DNA of 64,000 bases from Albugo candida (Eukaryota; Oomycota; Peronosporomycetes; Albuginales; Albuginaceae), in assembly GCA_905220665.1 (NCBI GenBank), contig CAJNAR010000145.1, positions 434,001 through 498,000 on the forward strand. The letters are read 5' to 3'. This document shows, in pieces, positions 20,881 through 31,781 of the stretch (the stretch's first letter is position 1; each line of letters starts with the position of its first letter). The translations under genes were made by a program, and so were the position numbers. The notes under the pieces were generated by a model. The model did not search any database, was not told where the DNA came from, and saw only the letters and a list, made by a program, of their open reading frames with translations.

Positions 20881-22312
20881 GCGTTCTGCAACGTCTTTTC
20901 CGTTGTCTACACATGCCTCTGCCGCATCGATCCGGTCTTGGTTAGATATGTCTTAACACTGATATAATGCTGTGAGCAATCTCTAATATCCAGGTCGGAA
21001 AGGTGTAAATTATTCCAGTCAGAAAACAAAGGTGATCTGGAATGCTGTATTCACCCAACGCGTCGAAATAACAAACTTAGAAGTAAAACATTTACTAGAG
21101 ATCAAGCCAAGCGCTCTATCTGGAATAGTAATGTGTGCGGCGTCATGATGTACTGATTTATTAGTCTCTTAGATCTTCTGCGAGATCATAATGGAATACA
21201 TCTGGGTCACAGAATGTCTACCATCGTCTGATATCGCTGCAAGTGCCAAAATAGTATGATAATTCGGTACGCCAATAAAGAGCAGATGAACTAGGTTATT
21301 ACTATTCGACGGACCATACCGATTCTCTGGATTGGATGCTGTATTCAGAGCATTCAGCTGGGAGAAGATCGCTCTCCGCTTATACTTCCTTTCAATTGGT
21401 CTTGTTTACAGCGTTGAAGTAGTATGATCTTGCACGATTGGCATCGCTGGGTGTCAAGACGCTTCATGTTTGCCTCAAACGTTCCGCATACACTGAAAAG
21501 ACTCTGACTGGAATGCTATTGGGATGTTTTCTTGTTTTTTTATCCCTGTAGATATTGCCTCTTCCTGTCACAGTACTAAAACCCACAAACCAGTGCCCCT
21601 TTCTAAGGCAGTGCAAGAAACCACGCTCTTAATGTTTTTCAAGCTTATAATTAAAGGACTAGGAATCACGATCCTCCGCCACATATAAGCTATTACATAT
21701 CAATTTATCAAAACCATACCGTCTAAAGAATTTGGGGTTGTTTCTGCGTGCGTTCAATCGATCATGCTGCTACACAAGACGAAGTAATAGTTTAGTGTCT
21801 TACAGATTTCAGTAGTGAGCTCTCGCAGATGAATCCAACGCATACCTGTTTAATGCCAATGTTTTGCGGATTGGTTAAGAGTCCTTCGTGCAGTTGGAAC
21901 ACTTCGCAATTTGCATTCTTTGGTAAAATGTTGCTTATATCGAAATGAATCTGAGATGGAGAGTATAACGATGAAGTATGGAGCTTTGTCCGAGACAAAC
22001 TTTAGAACAAGTGTCAAGTAATGCCATATGGAAGTTCAGCCACGCGAGTTTCGTCTTATGTCATTATTTACGAAAAGTGGTCCGTAAAAATCAGGACAGC
22101 AGCAGCATTCATGCATTCAAACAACGGAATGGGCCAGCACGCTATTGTTTTAGAGTCAAGCACACAGGAGGAATGAAGTGAGGGTTTGTTAGTCACACAA
22201 AACACTAACCATTGATTCTGAGAAGCTGAAATGAAAGACGCAAATTCAAAAAACTGGAAATGACCTGACCAATTCTCTCTGCTGCTTCCTGCACTTTACG
22301 ACAAAATCGAAC
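20881..22312. other. Copy B flank, no intact gene
   Basis: Homologous to the CRN 3' flank and to the regions around the LINE and SINE sites of copy A. It contains the empty sites at 21679-21692 (LINE) and about 21111-21135 (SINE). No gene is recognised. Confidence 0.6.
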
Positions 22313-24034
22313 TCATTGCTCAATTGCATTCGGACGATCATCTTGCACTCTTCGATGCAAGTTTGAAAGAAACTTCAGCGCTCCTTCTGCTGTATATCTC
22401 TCTTCAGCATTTTTTCTCTGCAAATTCTTCTGGAATCGCTCTAGCGATGGATCCCGAGCATATGCAAGCAGTTCACCAAACTGATACATATCATGACAAG
22501 ACCGATACGCATGTCCATAAGCCTCACACTTCACCAAGGGGTCGAGTACTCGCGATTCTAATAAGTCATCAGGCATCGGATCACCATCGCGTCCTGCGTT
22601 TTCCAAATCAGCTAGAATGTGGGAATCGTCTCCCAAACACAAGATATTTGGCCAGCGGATATCCCTATGAACATATCCCAGTGCATGCAAACCAACAAGA
22701 GCACGTGCGATGCAAATTAACGCAGGTATCAGCTCCGAATCATTGGTTGGTAGCTTTGTAAAACCCACTGGCCGCAATTTCAACGTTCGTTCGTATCTAT
22801 AGTCGCAACGAACGGTACATTGAATTTCGTTCCGCCCTATTGCGTCATAAATAGCCATTACTGATTCAAAATCGTAAGGGTCGTGATCGAGTACTTTCAA
22901 CAAGTGATCTGCGTAAAGTGTAACACTTCCGTTGTTTCGTGGCATTTTCTTGTACATTGGCAAAAATCCTTCTGGTAATAGAGATTTGTAATGGTAGAGA
23001 ATCCGAAAAATGTTGATCGCTGATACAATACATCGAATGCGGTACTGTAAAAATTTCAAGTCGAACGGTTCTGATACTGGTAAGACGTTGAACGAACGAT
23101 CTATGACAAGAAATTGTACTCGTGAATTGGCCGCTGCATATGTGAATAGAAACGGCATCTTTCCAAACATGGACAAGTGTATTTTCCCCATTGCAACCAG
23201 TTCCCCCTTGGCTGCAACTAATTCGCCAGGAGATCCTTTTTCTTCTCCTTTCATTACCAAAACATCGTGCAGCCACAGCACAACGTCTGGCGGCTTTGAA
23301 TGACTCGTGGTGGATTTCTCTGTTTGATTTCTACCAACTTCAATAGATATTTCCATGAGAAATGCCGTTTCTTCAATCGGAGTTCGAATCAGCATATCCC
23401 ACCATAAGACGTTTGCATTTTTACTTGCCGAAAACATAAAACGTCGTCTTAGAGCATTTTCAAATACATTTGCTTGGATAAATTTGTCTTCAGAATACTC
23501 GAAAAACTGTGGACACTCGTCAATCAATCTTTTTTCATCGGTCGGATATTTTATAGGTAAGGGTGTTGAAATAAACGCTTCCAGTTTCTTCGGCGTATTG
23601 AGAGCACTCATGTCCACATCTCGCAATTTCGCCGCATAGAGGTGTGTGATATCTTCACGCACTTTTCGACGTTTACAAGCATATGCTGGCAACTGAACCA
23701 GTACATGGATTACGTTCTTTTTTGGTACATTCTGATCAAAAATGTCCTGCAACTCTTGAGCCGGATGCATGAGCGATTCCGCATTCATGTAAGAATATTT
23801 GACTTTCGGTGTACAATATCCTTTGGATAGTTCAGCTAGAACAGCGTCGTGACAACTGAGAAAATCGCCATTTTTCTTGGCCAAATAGAGTTTCAGCTGA
23901 TCTGCAGAAAAATTGTAGAATTTCTTCTTCAAAATTTCTTCTTTCAGAAAATGAACGTGTCTCCCACCCTCGATCTTGCAAACAAGCACCCCTCCATCCC
24001 CAACAATAAGACATATCAGGATCAAGTCGACCAT
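22313..24034 (-). CDS. Crinkler (CRN)-family protein with kinase-like C-terminus, copy B
   Basis: Intact single exon, 573 residues, collinear with copy A along its length. It keeps the CRN header (MVDLILICLIVGDGG), LYLAKKNG and IHVLVQLPA, and the kinase-like HRDIRWPNIL. The metal-binding tripeptide position reads DLE, against DFE in copy A, so phosphotransfer is doubtful. The most different stretch is residues about 35-50, just before LYLAK, where A and C read MANTLQCAACELN-like sequence and B reads KKKFYNFSADQLK. The open frame is striking because the neighbouring copy B genes are broken. Role and location are as inferred for copy A. Confidence 0.84.
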   Translation of the reverse strand: MVDLILICLIVGDGGVLVCKIEGGRHVHFLKEEILKKKFYNFSADQLKLYLAKKNGDFLSCHDAVLAELSKGYCTPKVKYSYMNAESLMHPAQELQDIFDQNVPKKNVIHVLVQLPAYACKRRKVREDITHLYAAKLRDVDMSALNTPKKLEAFISTPLPIKYPTDEKRLIDECPQFFEYSEDKFIQANVFENALRRRFMFSASKNANVLWWDMLIRTPIEETAFLMEISIEVGRNQTEKSTTSHSKPPDVVLWLHDVLVMKGEEKGSPGELVAAKGELVAMGKIHLSMFGKMPFLFTYAAANSRVQFLVIDRSFNVLPVSEPFDLKFLQYRIRCIVSAINIFRILYHYKSLLPEGFLPMYKKMPRNNGSVTLYADHLLKVLDHDPYDFESVMAIYDAIGRNEIQCTVRCDYRYERTLKLRPVGFTKLPTNDSELIPALICIARALVGLHALGYVHRDIRWPNILCLGDDSHILADLENAGRDGDPMPDDLLESRVLDPLVKCEAYGHAYRSCHDMYQFGELLAYARDPSLERFQKNLQRKNAEERYTAEGALKFLSNLHRRVQDDRPNAIEQ

Positions 24035-26984
24035 CCTTCTTTTGTTTTTCTTCTTTGAAATTTCAGTTATCTGTTCTGATGCTGTACCGTATGCTTCACA
24101 AGTTCGTTATTGAGGGATCCGAAAAAACTTCAAATTTAGTGCCCTCTGGAAGTTGACCGGAAGTAGAGTCATGCTTTCCGTATTGAATATTTACTACTCT
24201 GTATCTCAAACCCAGAAGGATGCGCGTGGGTTTATCGCGCGATATGATGCGGACACCTTTCGCAGACAAAATCCGCTATGTTTATCATTATCTAGACTCT
24301 TCACGATTGATGCTTGCCACAAGCAGGGGATTTATCCCAGGCCCAACTGTTGCTCCTGATTCCGAAGGATAGTATCAAGGATTATCGGTCAAGATCTATC
24401 TATCCGTTTGATCAGGCAACCCTTGTACCTGTTCTATCAAGTGGTAAGCATGAGTGAGAAAGTGGACAGTATCTTTTCGTGAATTTTCCTTTCCAGTGCA
24501 AAACTCATCCAATGCTTTTTGCAGTTCTGGCGATAGAGTGATTGCGATAATGGATATAAAATTCCGTGGAACAATACAAAGACGATCAAATAATGTATAA
24601 GGCTTGAGTCATGGATGATATTCTACAATACCGGGGTAGATGCGGCAGTAACCTGCAATAGTTTGTTGCTATGTGAAATTGTCATCAAATGCGTAATGCA
24701 CGCTTCGAACAAACAATGTCTTCCGTGGACCGTAACAGCTCCAAAATCGCGATATATCAAGCCCAGATCTCATCGTTTTTCGATTAACAATTTTCTTTTG
24801 CATGTCTCCTGCTAATCGTAAACGCGTCTTAGGCGGCCCGCGTAATGGAATGAATGATCCTAGTGATCTCAAAAATTATTACTTACCGCTAGCAACTCGT
24901 CTCCAGCGATCCTGTAAAGCTGGCAACGATCACATCTGTTACCTGGTGTCTATGAATTTATTCAGTCTCTCAAGTACGCGCTTGTGGCGTTTAAATAATC
25001 CGTTTGAGCCGCTCAGGCGCACCAGCGTTACCATTATTGTCTTCAGCGGCATCAATATAAGAAGCCGGAGAGCCCTGTCCAGTTTTATCCTTGGAAAGTT
25101 TTTTCTCGACTATATAATAGCATCATCGGGTCAACCGACCAAGAGCTGTATAGCTCTGATGAAGGAGATACATCACAAGACACGACATTACGAAGAAGCG
25201 ACATTACAATGGCGACGCTGAAAACCCCTCAACCAGAGAAAAACTGCCTGCGACGCGTAATCATTTGGAAGAGTGTATCGGCCACATTTCTCAAAATAGT
25301 GAGATTTTTGAATCGGCTCTTCAGATCAATTATCTGGATGATGGGAAGGGAAAGAGTTATATCATCAATGTTCGTGAATGAGTGGAAGGATTGCTTCTAT
25401 CTCAAGAGCTGGCTGTTTACACTGAAATAAGAGTCTGACTCTATCGGTGGAATCAGTGTAGAGACTCCGAGTCCAAAACAAGCGATGCAACGCACTGAGA
25501 AAAACACTAATGTGGAGAATATCAGAACGTTAACTTTGCTGAGTGAATTACACAATTCATTGGCAACGTGGAAGGCTGAATTAGAGTATTAACAACCGGA
25601 ATCGGATCTTGCCGTTATACTGAATGAGGAAGGCATGTAAGAAGCGCTATTACAGAGGTTCACTGATCTAGATGTCTTCCTCTTTTATAACGCGACATAC
25701 TTGTGCTAATGTTATTTGCTGTTCTAGCTTTTCTAATCACTTGCCTGGGGTGACTCGAATCGCGGAATTGCTAAAGCACAGATCAAGTAACACTTGCTCT
25801 TATTTGTAACCAAACGATTCTTTCGAGATTGTTCTAATAAAGAAGCGGAAGAAGAATTAGAAGTATGTTCCGCGAATTTTGAAGAAAATGTGACGTGTCC
25901 CGACGGAAAGTCATTCTCGAAATATCTGTCTGAGACTATTTGGAAAATATGTAATCGTGGCCCTACTGTAAGTCAAGCATTGACAATCTCTACCTGATAT
26001 TCATGCGTTACGTATTGATTTATAGCAATAGCCGCAAAGAGTACGTATAGTATGCGTCGAAGGTGATAGATTGCAGGCACCCGACAATGATTGCGCCTGA
26101 CTAAGAGTGTCGATATACCGAATATTGGCGACCAAATACGCAAGAAAATATTCGTTTTCGAGAACGGATCTCAATTGTTATCATTGTGGTCGACTCGAAA
26201 ATGTCGACAACAAATGTCCTGTCTTTGGAACCCAGGCTATTCCATTCTCGCGTCTGACCGGAGCAGTCCGATGATGCGACTGTGATCGTCGTCTCTGGCA
26301 AAAAAGAACATGCTCCATCCGAACAGTTGAAATGAAAGACAGAGCAATGTGTATTGCTTGCAATGGGATTTGAGGAGTCGATCAAGAATCACGCATTCAT
26401 GGATACACACTGGCGATTTTGCAGCAATCTCCGAGCTCCTTTGAAATATTCTTTTTGGCGCTTGTGTAACAGACGGTGATAAATTCCATGCATACATTTT
26501 ATACTCGAAGTGTACAAAAACTTTCTACACGTTGAAAATGAAACAATCTGCCGATCAGAGCGGATGCTACACAATACAATCCAAGTATTCACACGTAACA
26601 TGGAGAGCGTATACTTCAACCAGGAATTCTACACCTTCGCCTACCCTCTCCTTCTACATGGAATTAGCCCTAGACTAGAAAGTTCTTTCTAGTTTTTAAC
26701 AAATGGCAGAAACGGGTCGAATTTACACTAAAATCAGGTATCTTCTCTCTGCCCTTTTGACAAATCATATTCGTCAAATTGAAGCGTGACACCATTTTGC
26801 ACCAGTTATGCTATTTCCCCACTTGAACAGTAATCAAGTATACAACAAATATTCGTATACCTGCTCTCTTTTTCAAGAAGTCTGTTTTCAAATATTCGAA
26901 TACAATCAAAGAAATCGGCAAAGAAGCTGAGCGCTCGCGAAGGCATTCTGCAATCAACGACGTACCTCAGAAGCAATCCTCTGC
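24035..26984. other. Copy B flank with decayed gene remnants
   Basis: Contains broken counterparts of the small gene at 7775-8257 (24130-24600), of the SPANRK frame (24802-25221) and of the frames at 5811-6480 (26100-26700). Every one carries stops or frameshifts relative to A. A plus-strand frame at 25794-25997 (67 codons) is open but unrecognised. At 26187-26230 one frame reads CYHCGRLENVDNKC, a zinc-knuckle-like spacing with Asn in place of His. Confidence 0.45.
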
Positions 26985-28290
26985 TTGATACTCCTGCAGA
27001 AGATCCGAACTCGATCCTTTGCAATGGCGATTTTCAAACGGCAAATAAACTCAGCCGCTCAAAATCGACCCGAGTGCCCTCCTCACAACACACTCGCTGT
27101 GGATTCCTCTGGTGGACAACCCGTTGATTTGTGTTCGCTTTCTTTGATGCGAAATCGATTTATAATAAATCACTCAATTTTCTCTCATCGTTTTACAAAA
27201 AATCCGATAGCTCTATTACGAGAATCAATACAATGGCGTGTACCCTCTATGAGACGCAATGATATCAAAGAAGTGCATCCGAGTCCGTCGGTTGTCATAT
27301 TACCATTCAAATTGGATACTCATACGTTGTCCCAAAAGCACCAGAAAGCGATAGATCCGGCACACCATCTTCTGTACCTGCAACCAGATTGTTTGGCTGA
27401 TAGGGAGCCCAAGCTATATATTCCACATCCGAGCTTAGCGGAAAAGATGAGAATGCATCTGGATGACGCCGATCAAGAATTAGCAGACGATGGTCAAGGG
27501 AAGCACTCAAGTAGAAAAGATCGAACAAATTGGGATGGAAATGACATCAGAAGGGTGTGGGGGAGTGTATTTTGTGTATGATAAGGCCCATGAACAAGTG
27601 AAGAGATGACTCGCGGTCTTCAAACCTCGAGACGAAGAGTATATGGCACCATACAATCCTCGTGGACACGTGCAGGCGAATTCCACTGTTGGGAAAACCC
27701 AACATCCTGTTCAAAGTAGGGGACGGAGTTTCCGCGAGCGTGCCGCATACCCTCTGGATGCGACGTATGGCAATCTCAGTGGCGTGCCAGTCACAAAAAA
27801 TCACCAAGCTGAAAGTTGATGGCTTGCTGAAAGAAGGTTCCCTCCAGCACATTGTCTCGTCTTCGTCTTCCGCTGAGGACATGGGAACACTTCGATTCAG
27901 TGTATCGGAGGTTCATAAAATTGGTATTCTCGATATACGTTTATTCAATACTGATCGACATGCAGGAATTGTACTCTTGTCAACCAAAGGCTCAGAAATG
28001 AACACATTTCTCATGACTCCGATCGATCATGGAATGTGTTTGCCTTCATTTGAGCATTTGAATGGAGCGTGCTTCGATTGGATGTCCTGGCCGCAATCTC
28101 GTCTTCCGTTTTCGTCATCGGAAAACCATCATATCGCATAAAGTGAGCCGTATCTGCTCGAAAATCTGGTTGCCGATTACATGAAGAGCGGCACTGAAGA
28201 GGATGTAATAAGCCGCGAATATTGTGATATTTTGGCCGAGACAGCCACTCCGAAACTCGTGCAAATTCTGTCACATTGTAGTCTACAGTA
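26985..28290 (+). pseudogene. Broken PI4-kinase copy
   Basis: Matches the gene at 4066-5403. The N-terminal 100 codons are nearly unchanged. Damage includes a 149-bp foreign insert (27359-27507), TGG changed to TGA near 27607, a short deletion before the GDGVS region (about 27715), a frameshift in the middle, DRHAGN changed to DRHAGI in the catalytic loop, and a deletion of roughly 150 bp after the FSSSE region (about 28130). It cannot encode a kinase. It lies at the outer end of copy B. Confidence 0.93.
27359..27507 (-). pseudogene. WD40-repeat gene fragment inserted in PI4-kinase pseudogene
   Basis: The insert replaces about 19 bp of the PI4-kinase sequence. Read on the minus strand it encodes about 50 residues typical of a WD40 repeat, with LLILDRRHPDA, then SDVEYIAWAPYQPN and LVAGTEDG. 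This most resembles a DCAF7/WDR68-type or MSI1-type repeat. Both edges with the kinase sequence are sharp. No related gene is visible elsewhere in the window. Confidence 0.7.
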
Positions 28291-28390
28291 TATATCTTGT
28301 AAAGTGCGATAGGGCGTGTAATAGTAAACGCACTGTACTCTATACAGCCAAAGCAGTCGAAGTAGAATTAAATAACAGATACAACCCCCT

Positions 28391-29425
28391 TTGTTCCGTT
28401 TACATTCTGTTAACTGATCAAAAACAATAATTACCGTAACACGTTTCCCGTTCTAAAAAAGAATGTTTACGTCTGCTGTTCATGACGTAGTCGCTAGATC
28501 CAAACAAAAAGCAAAGCAGAATCTGTACGGATCAGCTAAACGTTATGCTTTCAAGACCGCTAGTACTGAACTCTATTTTGTTGCATTAAGTGATAAAGAC
28601 GATCGAGAAAGCGGATGCGGATGGATGGGTGGGAAATTTAGCTATAGGATGCACAACATTCTTTGTTTGTATGCGTATTACTTGTCTCATGCATCCGAGT
28701 ATACTTTGCCACGTTGCAAACTCACATAAATCAGAATGGAAGGAAAATACAGCTGACAGTCCAACGTGCTCTATATAGTGTATAGTGCGTCTCGGTCGCG
28801 TGAAAAAAGGCCATTTCTGCCTCTATGGATCCTCTCACTCGTGTTTGAACTCCATCGTCCAAGCAACCTCAGAACTTATTCCCATGTTCGGGACATACGA
28901 CGCACATAGCAAGGAGCGTCTCCAGGTTGATACTTCCATTAACTTGACTCAACTCTAAAAATATGCGACATGGTGGAAGGGGTGAGATGATTAGCTAAAA
29001 TTTCATGAATATACGTATACCCTACTGAATGTAGATGCAGCCGCGTATACCTTTGGAAAGCCTATATGAATCACTCATCAAATTGCTTCTAATCGCGAAG
29101 ATCCTACTTTTTTATATTCGAAAGTATACATTGTCGCCTCGTATACAATAATGATGATGTAAACTCGCCATGAATTGTGTGACGTATGCAAGAATTTATG
29201 TATTGGGTACAGCTGTCTCCACCTGGGTACCATTGACGCAATAGAGCGTAATATAGAAATTCGAACCCACGAAAACTCACCATGAAAGCAATTGAACTCC
29301 TCATCAGTCTTTTTTCTTCAACTTCATTTTTGAATTTGTCTTCAGCACAGTGTTCTGTCGATTCATATCGGTACGACGTGACAAAAGTGTACATCTGATC
29401 ACTGCCAACTCTGTTCTTCGATAGA
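28391..29425. other. Intergenic, no gene recognised
   Basis: Only short frames are found. The 88-codon frame at 28463-28729 has no recognisable feature. Confidence 0.45.
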
Positions 29426-30277
29426 ATGACAGTAGCTACAAATTCTTGCGCTTGTCCTTGCGCTGCCTCCAGTACAAAGGAGCAAAAAGTTAATCTGAAT
29501 AAAATACGAGAAGAACTTGTCGGGATTTTCGAAGGAAATGGGAAGATAGGACCTACTTTGGTACGAGTTGCCTGGCATGCTTCGGCATCATTTAGCGGCA
29601 GGGACGGGAGTGGAGGATCTGATGGAGGAAGGATCCGATTCAAGCCCGAAAGTGCCTGGGTTAAAAACACCGGACTTGACAAAGCTGTTGCAGTACTGGA
29701 TCAAGTTCAAAAGAACAACCCTGAGATCACGCATGCAGATCTTTACATTTTCGCTGGTGTCACAATGATTGAGATAATGGGTGGGCCAAAGGTTCCGTTC
29801 CGATTAGGTCGGAAAGATGCTCCTGACGGGAGCACCAGTCCGCCAGATGATAGACTGCCTAGTGCCGACAAGGGGTGTCCGGTCAAAACAGCAGCGCATG
29901 TGCGTGATGTCTTTAGCAGACTGGGATTCAATGATCGTGAAACGGTTGCATTGATCGGCGCTCATGCCGTTGGACGTGCGCACCCAGAATTGAGCGGTTT
30001 CAGCGGTCCCTGGACTGAGACGGAAAGGAAATTCTCAAACAAATATTTCAAGAATTTGCTGAACGTCGAATGGAAGCCAACCGAAGGAAAAAGCCCGACG
30101 CAGTTCAACAACCCTTCCAAAACACTGATAATGCTTCCTTCCGACATGGTTCTTATCCAGGATGAAGCGTTTCGTCCTTTTGTCAAACTCTACGCCCAAA
30201 ATGAAGAACTTTTCTTCAAGGATTTTGCTGTTGCTTTTCAGAAAGTGACCGAGAATGGGGTCAATTTTGAAGATTAA
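29426..30277 (+). CDS. Class I heme peroxidase (cytochrome c / ascorbate peroxidase-like)
   Basis: Single exon, 283 residues. Class I peroxidases reduce hydrogen peroxide using cytochrome c or ascorbate. The distal triad is R47, W50 and H51 (LVRVAWHASASF); the proximal heme ligand is H180 (LIGAHAVGRAH). The tryptophan matching the radical site of cytochrome c peroxidase is W196 (GFSGPW). The arginine that binds ascorbate in plant enzymes (in HKERSGF) is replaced by leucine here (HPELSGF), so ascorbate may not be the donor. The C-terminal part (FKNLLNVEWKP, FKDFAVAFQKVTENGVNF) looks more like cytochrome c peroxidase. No clear transit peptide is seen; the N-terminus has Cys-Ala-Cys-Pro-Cys. It probably detoxifies peroxide, including from host bursts. 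Confidence 0.9.
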   Translation: MTVATNSCACPCAASSTKEQKVNLNKIREELVGIFEGNGKIGPTLVRVAWHASASFSGRDGSGGSDGGRIRFKPESAWVKNTGLDKAVAVLDQVQKNNPEITHADLYIFAGVTMIEIMGGPKVPFRLGRKDAPDGSTSPPDDRLPSADKGCPVKTAAHVRDVFSRLGFNDRETVALIGAHAVGRAHPELSGFSGPWTETERKFSNKYFKNLLNVEWKPTEGKSPTQFNNPSKTLIMLPSDMVLIQDEAFRPFVKLYAQNEELFFKDFAVAFQKVTENGVNFED

Positions 30278-30704
30278 AGAACAACAGGGAACATTTGATG
30301 AAAATATGACAAACATTCGCATTGTTTTGCAATATCATCATCGCTTTTTGATTGAATATAATTGTTTTTTTCCATATTTGTAAGTTGTGCTTCCTTTTTA
30401 TTCCGTTGAATCTTATCTCTGTGAATGTATGGTTTTGCTGTTGAAAATCTGGCAACAAATGCCGATTCTATACAGTGCAGCCCTAGTCCTACAGAGACTT
30501 GCATTCACCACCAAAAAATGGTTTTAGCGGTCGCATTCATCCAATACTTTAATCAAATGAAATGCTGTTGAATACTGAAATCCCATCCGAAATGCTGTTG
30601 AGAAGGTGAACACCATCGAGTTCGGTCCCATCAACGGATTTTGATGGAAATGAACCCGACGCAATCTCACCTTCTCGATAACACACTTTCCAACTTGCAA
30701 AATT
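30278..30704. other. Intergenic, no gene
   Basis: A 427-bp spacer, AT-rich, between two genes on the same strand. Nothing is recognised. Confidence 0.5.
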
Positions 30705-31781
30705 ATGACGAAAACCAACCTCCCCTTACTACAAAAATTCAAACGCTCATGGATCAAAATGATTGATGCCGCCCAGCGTCTAGTGACTTGTTGTGGATCG
30801 ATTGATGACACTGCTAAACGAGTGGTACCTGTCTCGCCTATGGAGAAATTCCCGATGAAGAAATTGGCCTGGAGAAGAGGTGGAATTCATCCAGAAGACC
30901 GAATTCGACTCTACATGAATCCGCAAATTGAATCTGATGGCAACGATTATGCGTCGATGAAAGACGCTGAAGATGTTCCCCCACCTACCACTCTGTACAA
31001 AGCTCTATTGAGTACGATCAAACAATACGACACCAAATGCAAAACACGTGCAGGAAAAAATCTGCTCTCCGATTATATCGCAACTCGACGCGATATCAAA
31101 GTCGATTTGGAACGAACTTTTCCAGGCGAAAAATGCTGGATCAACACCAAAAAAGGCCAAGCCTCACTGAAGCGTGTACTTCTCGCGTATTCGGTTTTGC
31201 ATGAATGCAAAGGATATGTGCAATCAATGTCGCATATTGCTGGACGATTGCTGTGTATCGCACGTGAAGGCAAAAAGATGAAATCACTCAAAATTGAAGC
31301 CTGCGTATTCGATTTATTGAGAAAGATATGCGACAGATTCTGTCCTACAACGTACTGTGACGGAATGGAAGGACTCCACCAAAGTGGTGCGATCCTCGAA
31401 GAACTTATCCGTGATCGTCTTCCAGCCTTATCGACCCATCTAGAGGCCCGTGGATCTTCTCATCTTGGACTTATTTTGGCTACAAATTGGTTTCTTCCCC
31501 TTTTTTGCGCCGACTTTTCCAAAGAAACGACGAGCAGGATTCTTGATATCATTATGACCGAAGGACCTGACACTATGTACGCAATCGCAATCGCCATACT
31601 ACGAATGAATCAAGCCTATTTGATGAATAGTGACTTGGATTTTTACGAAATATTTGGATACTTGAAAAAGTTTACGACACGTATGACGAATGTGGATCTT
31701 CTTCTCGCCAATGCAAAGAGAGAGTGGGGATTCCTACGCTTGAATGTTTTTTCAGAAAAACCACGAATGAAATTCCTGTAA
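30705..31781 (+). CDS. TBC-domain Rab GTPase-activating protein
   Basis: Single exon, 358 residues. TBC proteins accelerate GTP hydrolysis on Rab GTPases. Both catalytic fingers are visible: the IxxDxxR motif as I131, D134, R137 (IKVDLERTFPG) and the YxQ motif as Y171 and Q173 (GYVQSMSHIAG). Also typical are LKRVLLAYS before YxQ and the NWFLPLFCADF stretch in the C-terminal half. The domain fills residues about 55-310, with little else, so this is a minimal member. A Rab gene lies 6 kb away, but no partnership can be inferred from that. An N-terminal extension by an upstream exon cannot be excluded. Confidence 0.88.
   Translation: MTKTNLPLLQKFKRSWIKMIDAAQRLVTCCGSIDDTAKRVVPVSPMEKFPMKKLAWRRGGIHPEDRIRLYMNPQIESDGNDYASMKDAEDVPPPTTLYKALLSTIKQYDTKCKTRAGKNLLSDYIATRRDIKVDLERTFPGEKCWINTKKGQASLKRVLLAYSVLHECKGYVQSMSHIAGRLLCIAREGKKMKSLKIEACVFDLLRKICDRFCPTTYCDGMEGLHQSGAILEELIRDRLPALSTHLEARGSSHLGLILATNWFLPLFCADFSKETTSRILDIIMTEGPDTMYAIAIAILRMNQAYLMNSDLDFYEIFGYLKKFTTRMTNVDLLLANAKREWGFLRLNVFSEKPRMKFL

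Larger units (their letters stand above)
19900..28390. repeat. Segmental duplication copy B (inverted relative to A)
   Basis: Matches copy A in reverse order. 20340-20880 corresponds to 14750-15340, 21730-21790 to 10750-10800, the CRN gene 22313-24034 to 8457-10199, 24360-25200 to 7300-8030, 26100-26700 to 5800-6480, and 26985-28385 to 3955-5403. The end near 19900 is approximate. It has neither the LINE nor the SINE found in A. Confidence 0.85.

Noticed and set aside
29104..29682. 192-codon minus-strand frame
   Set aside because: It runs antisense over the heme peroxidase coding region and has no domain.
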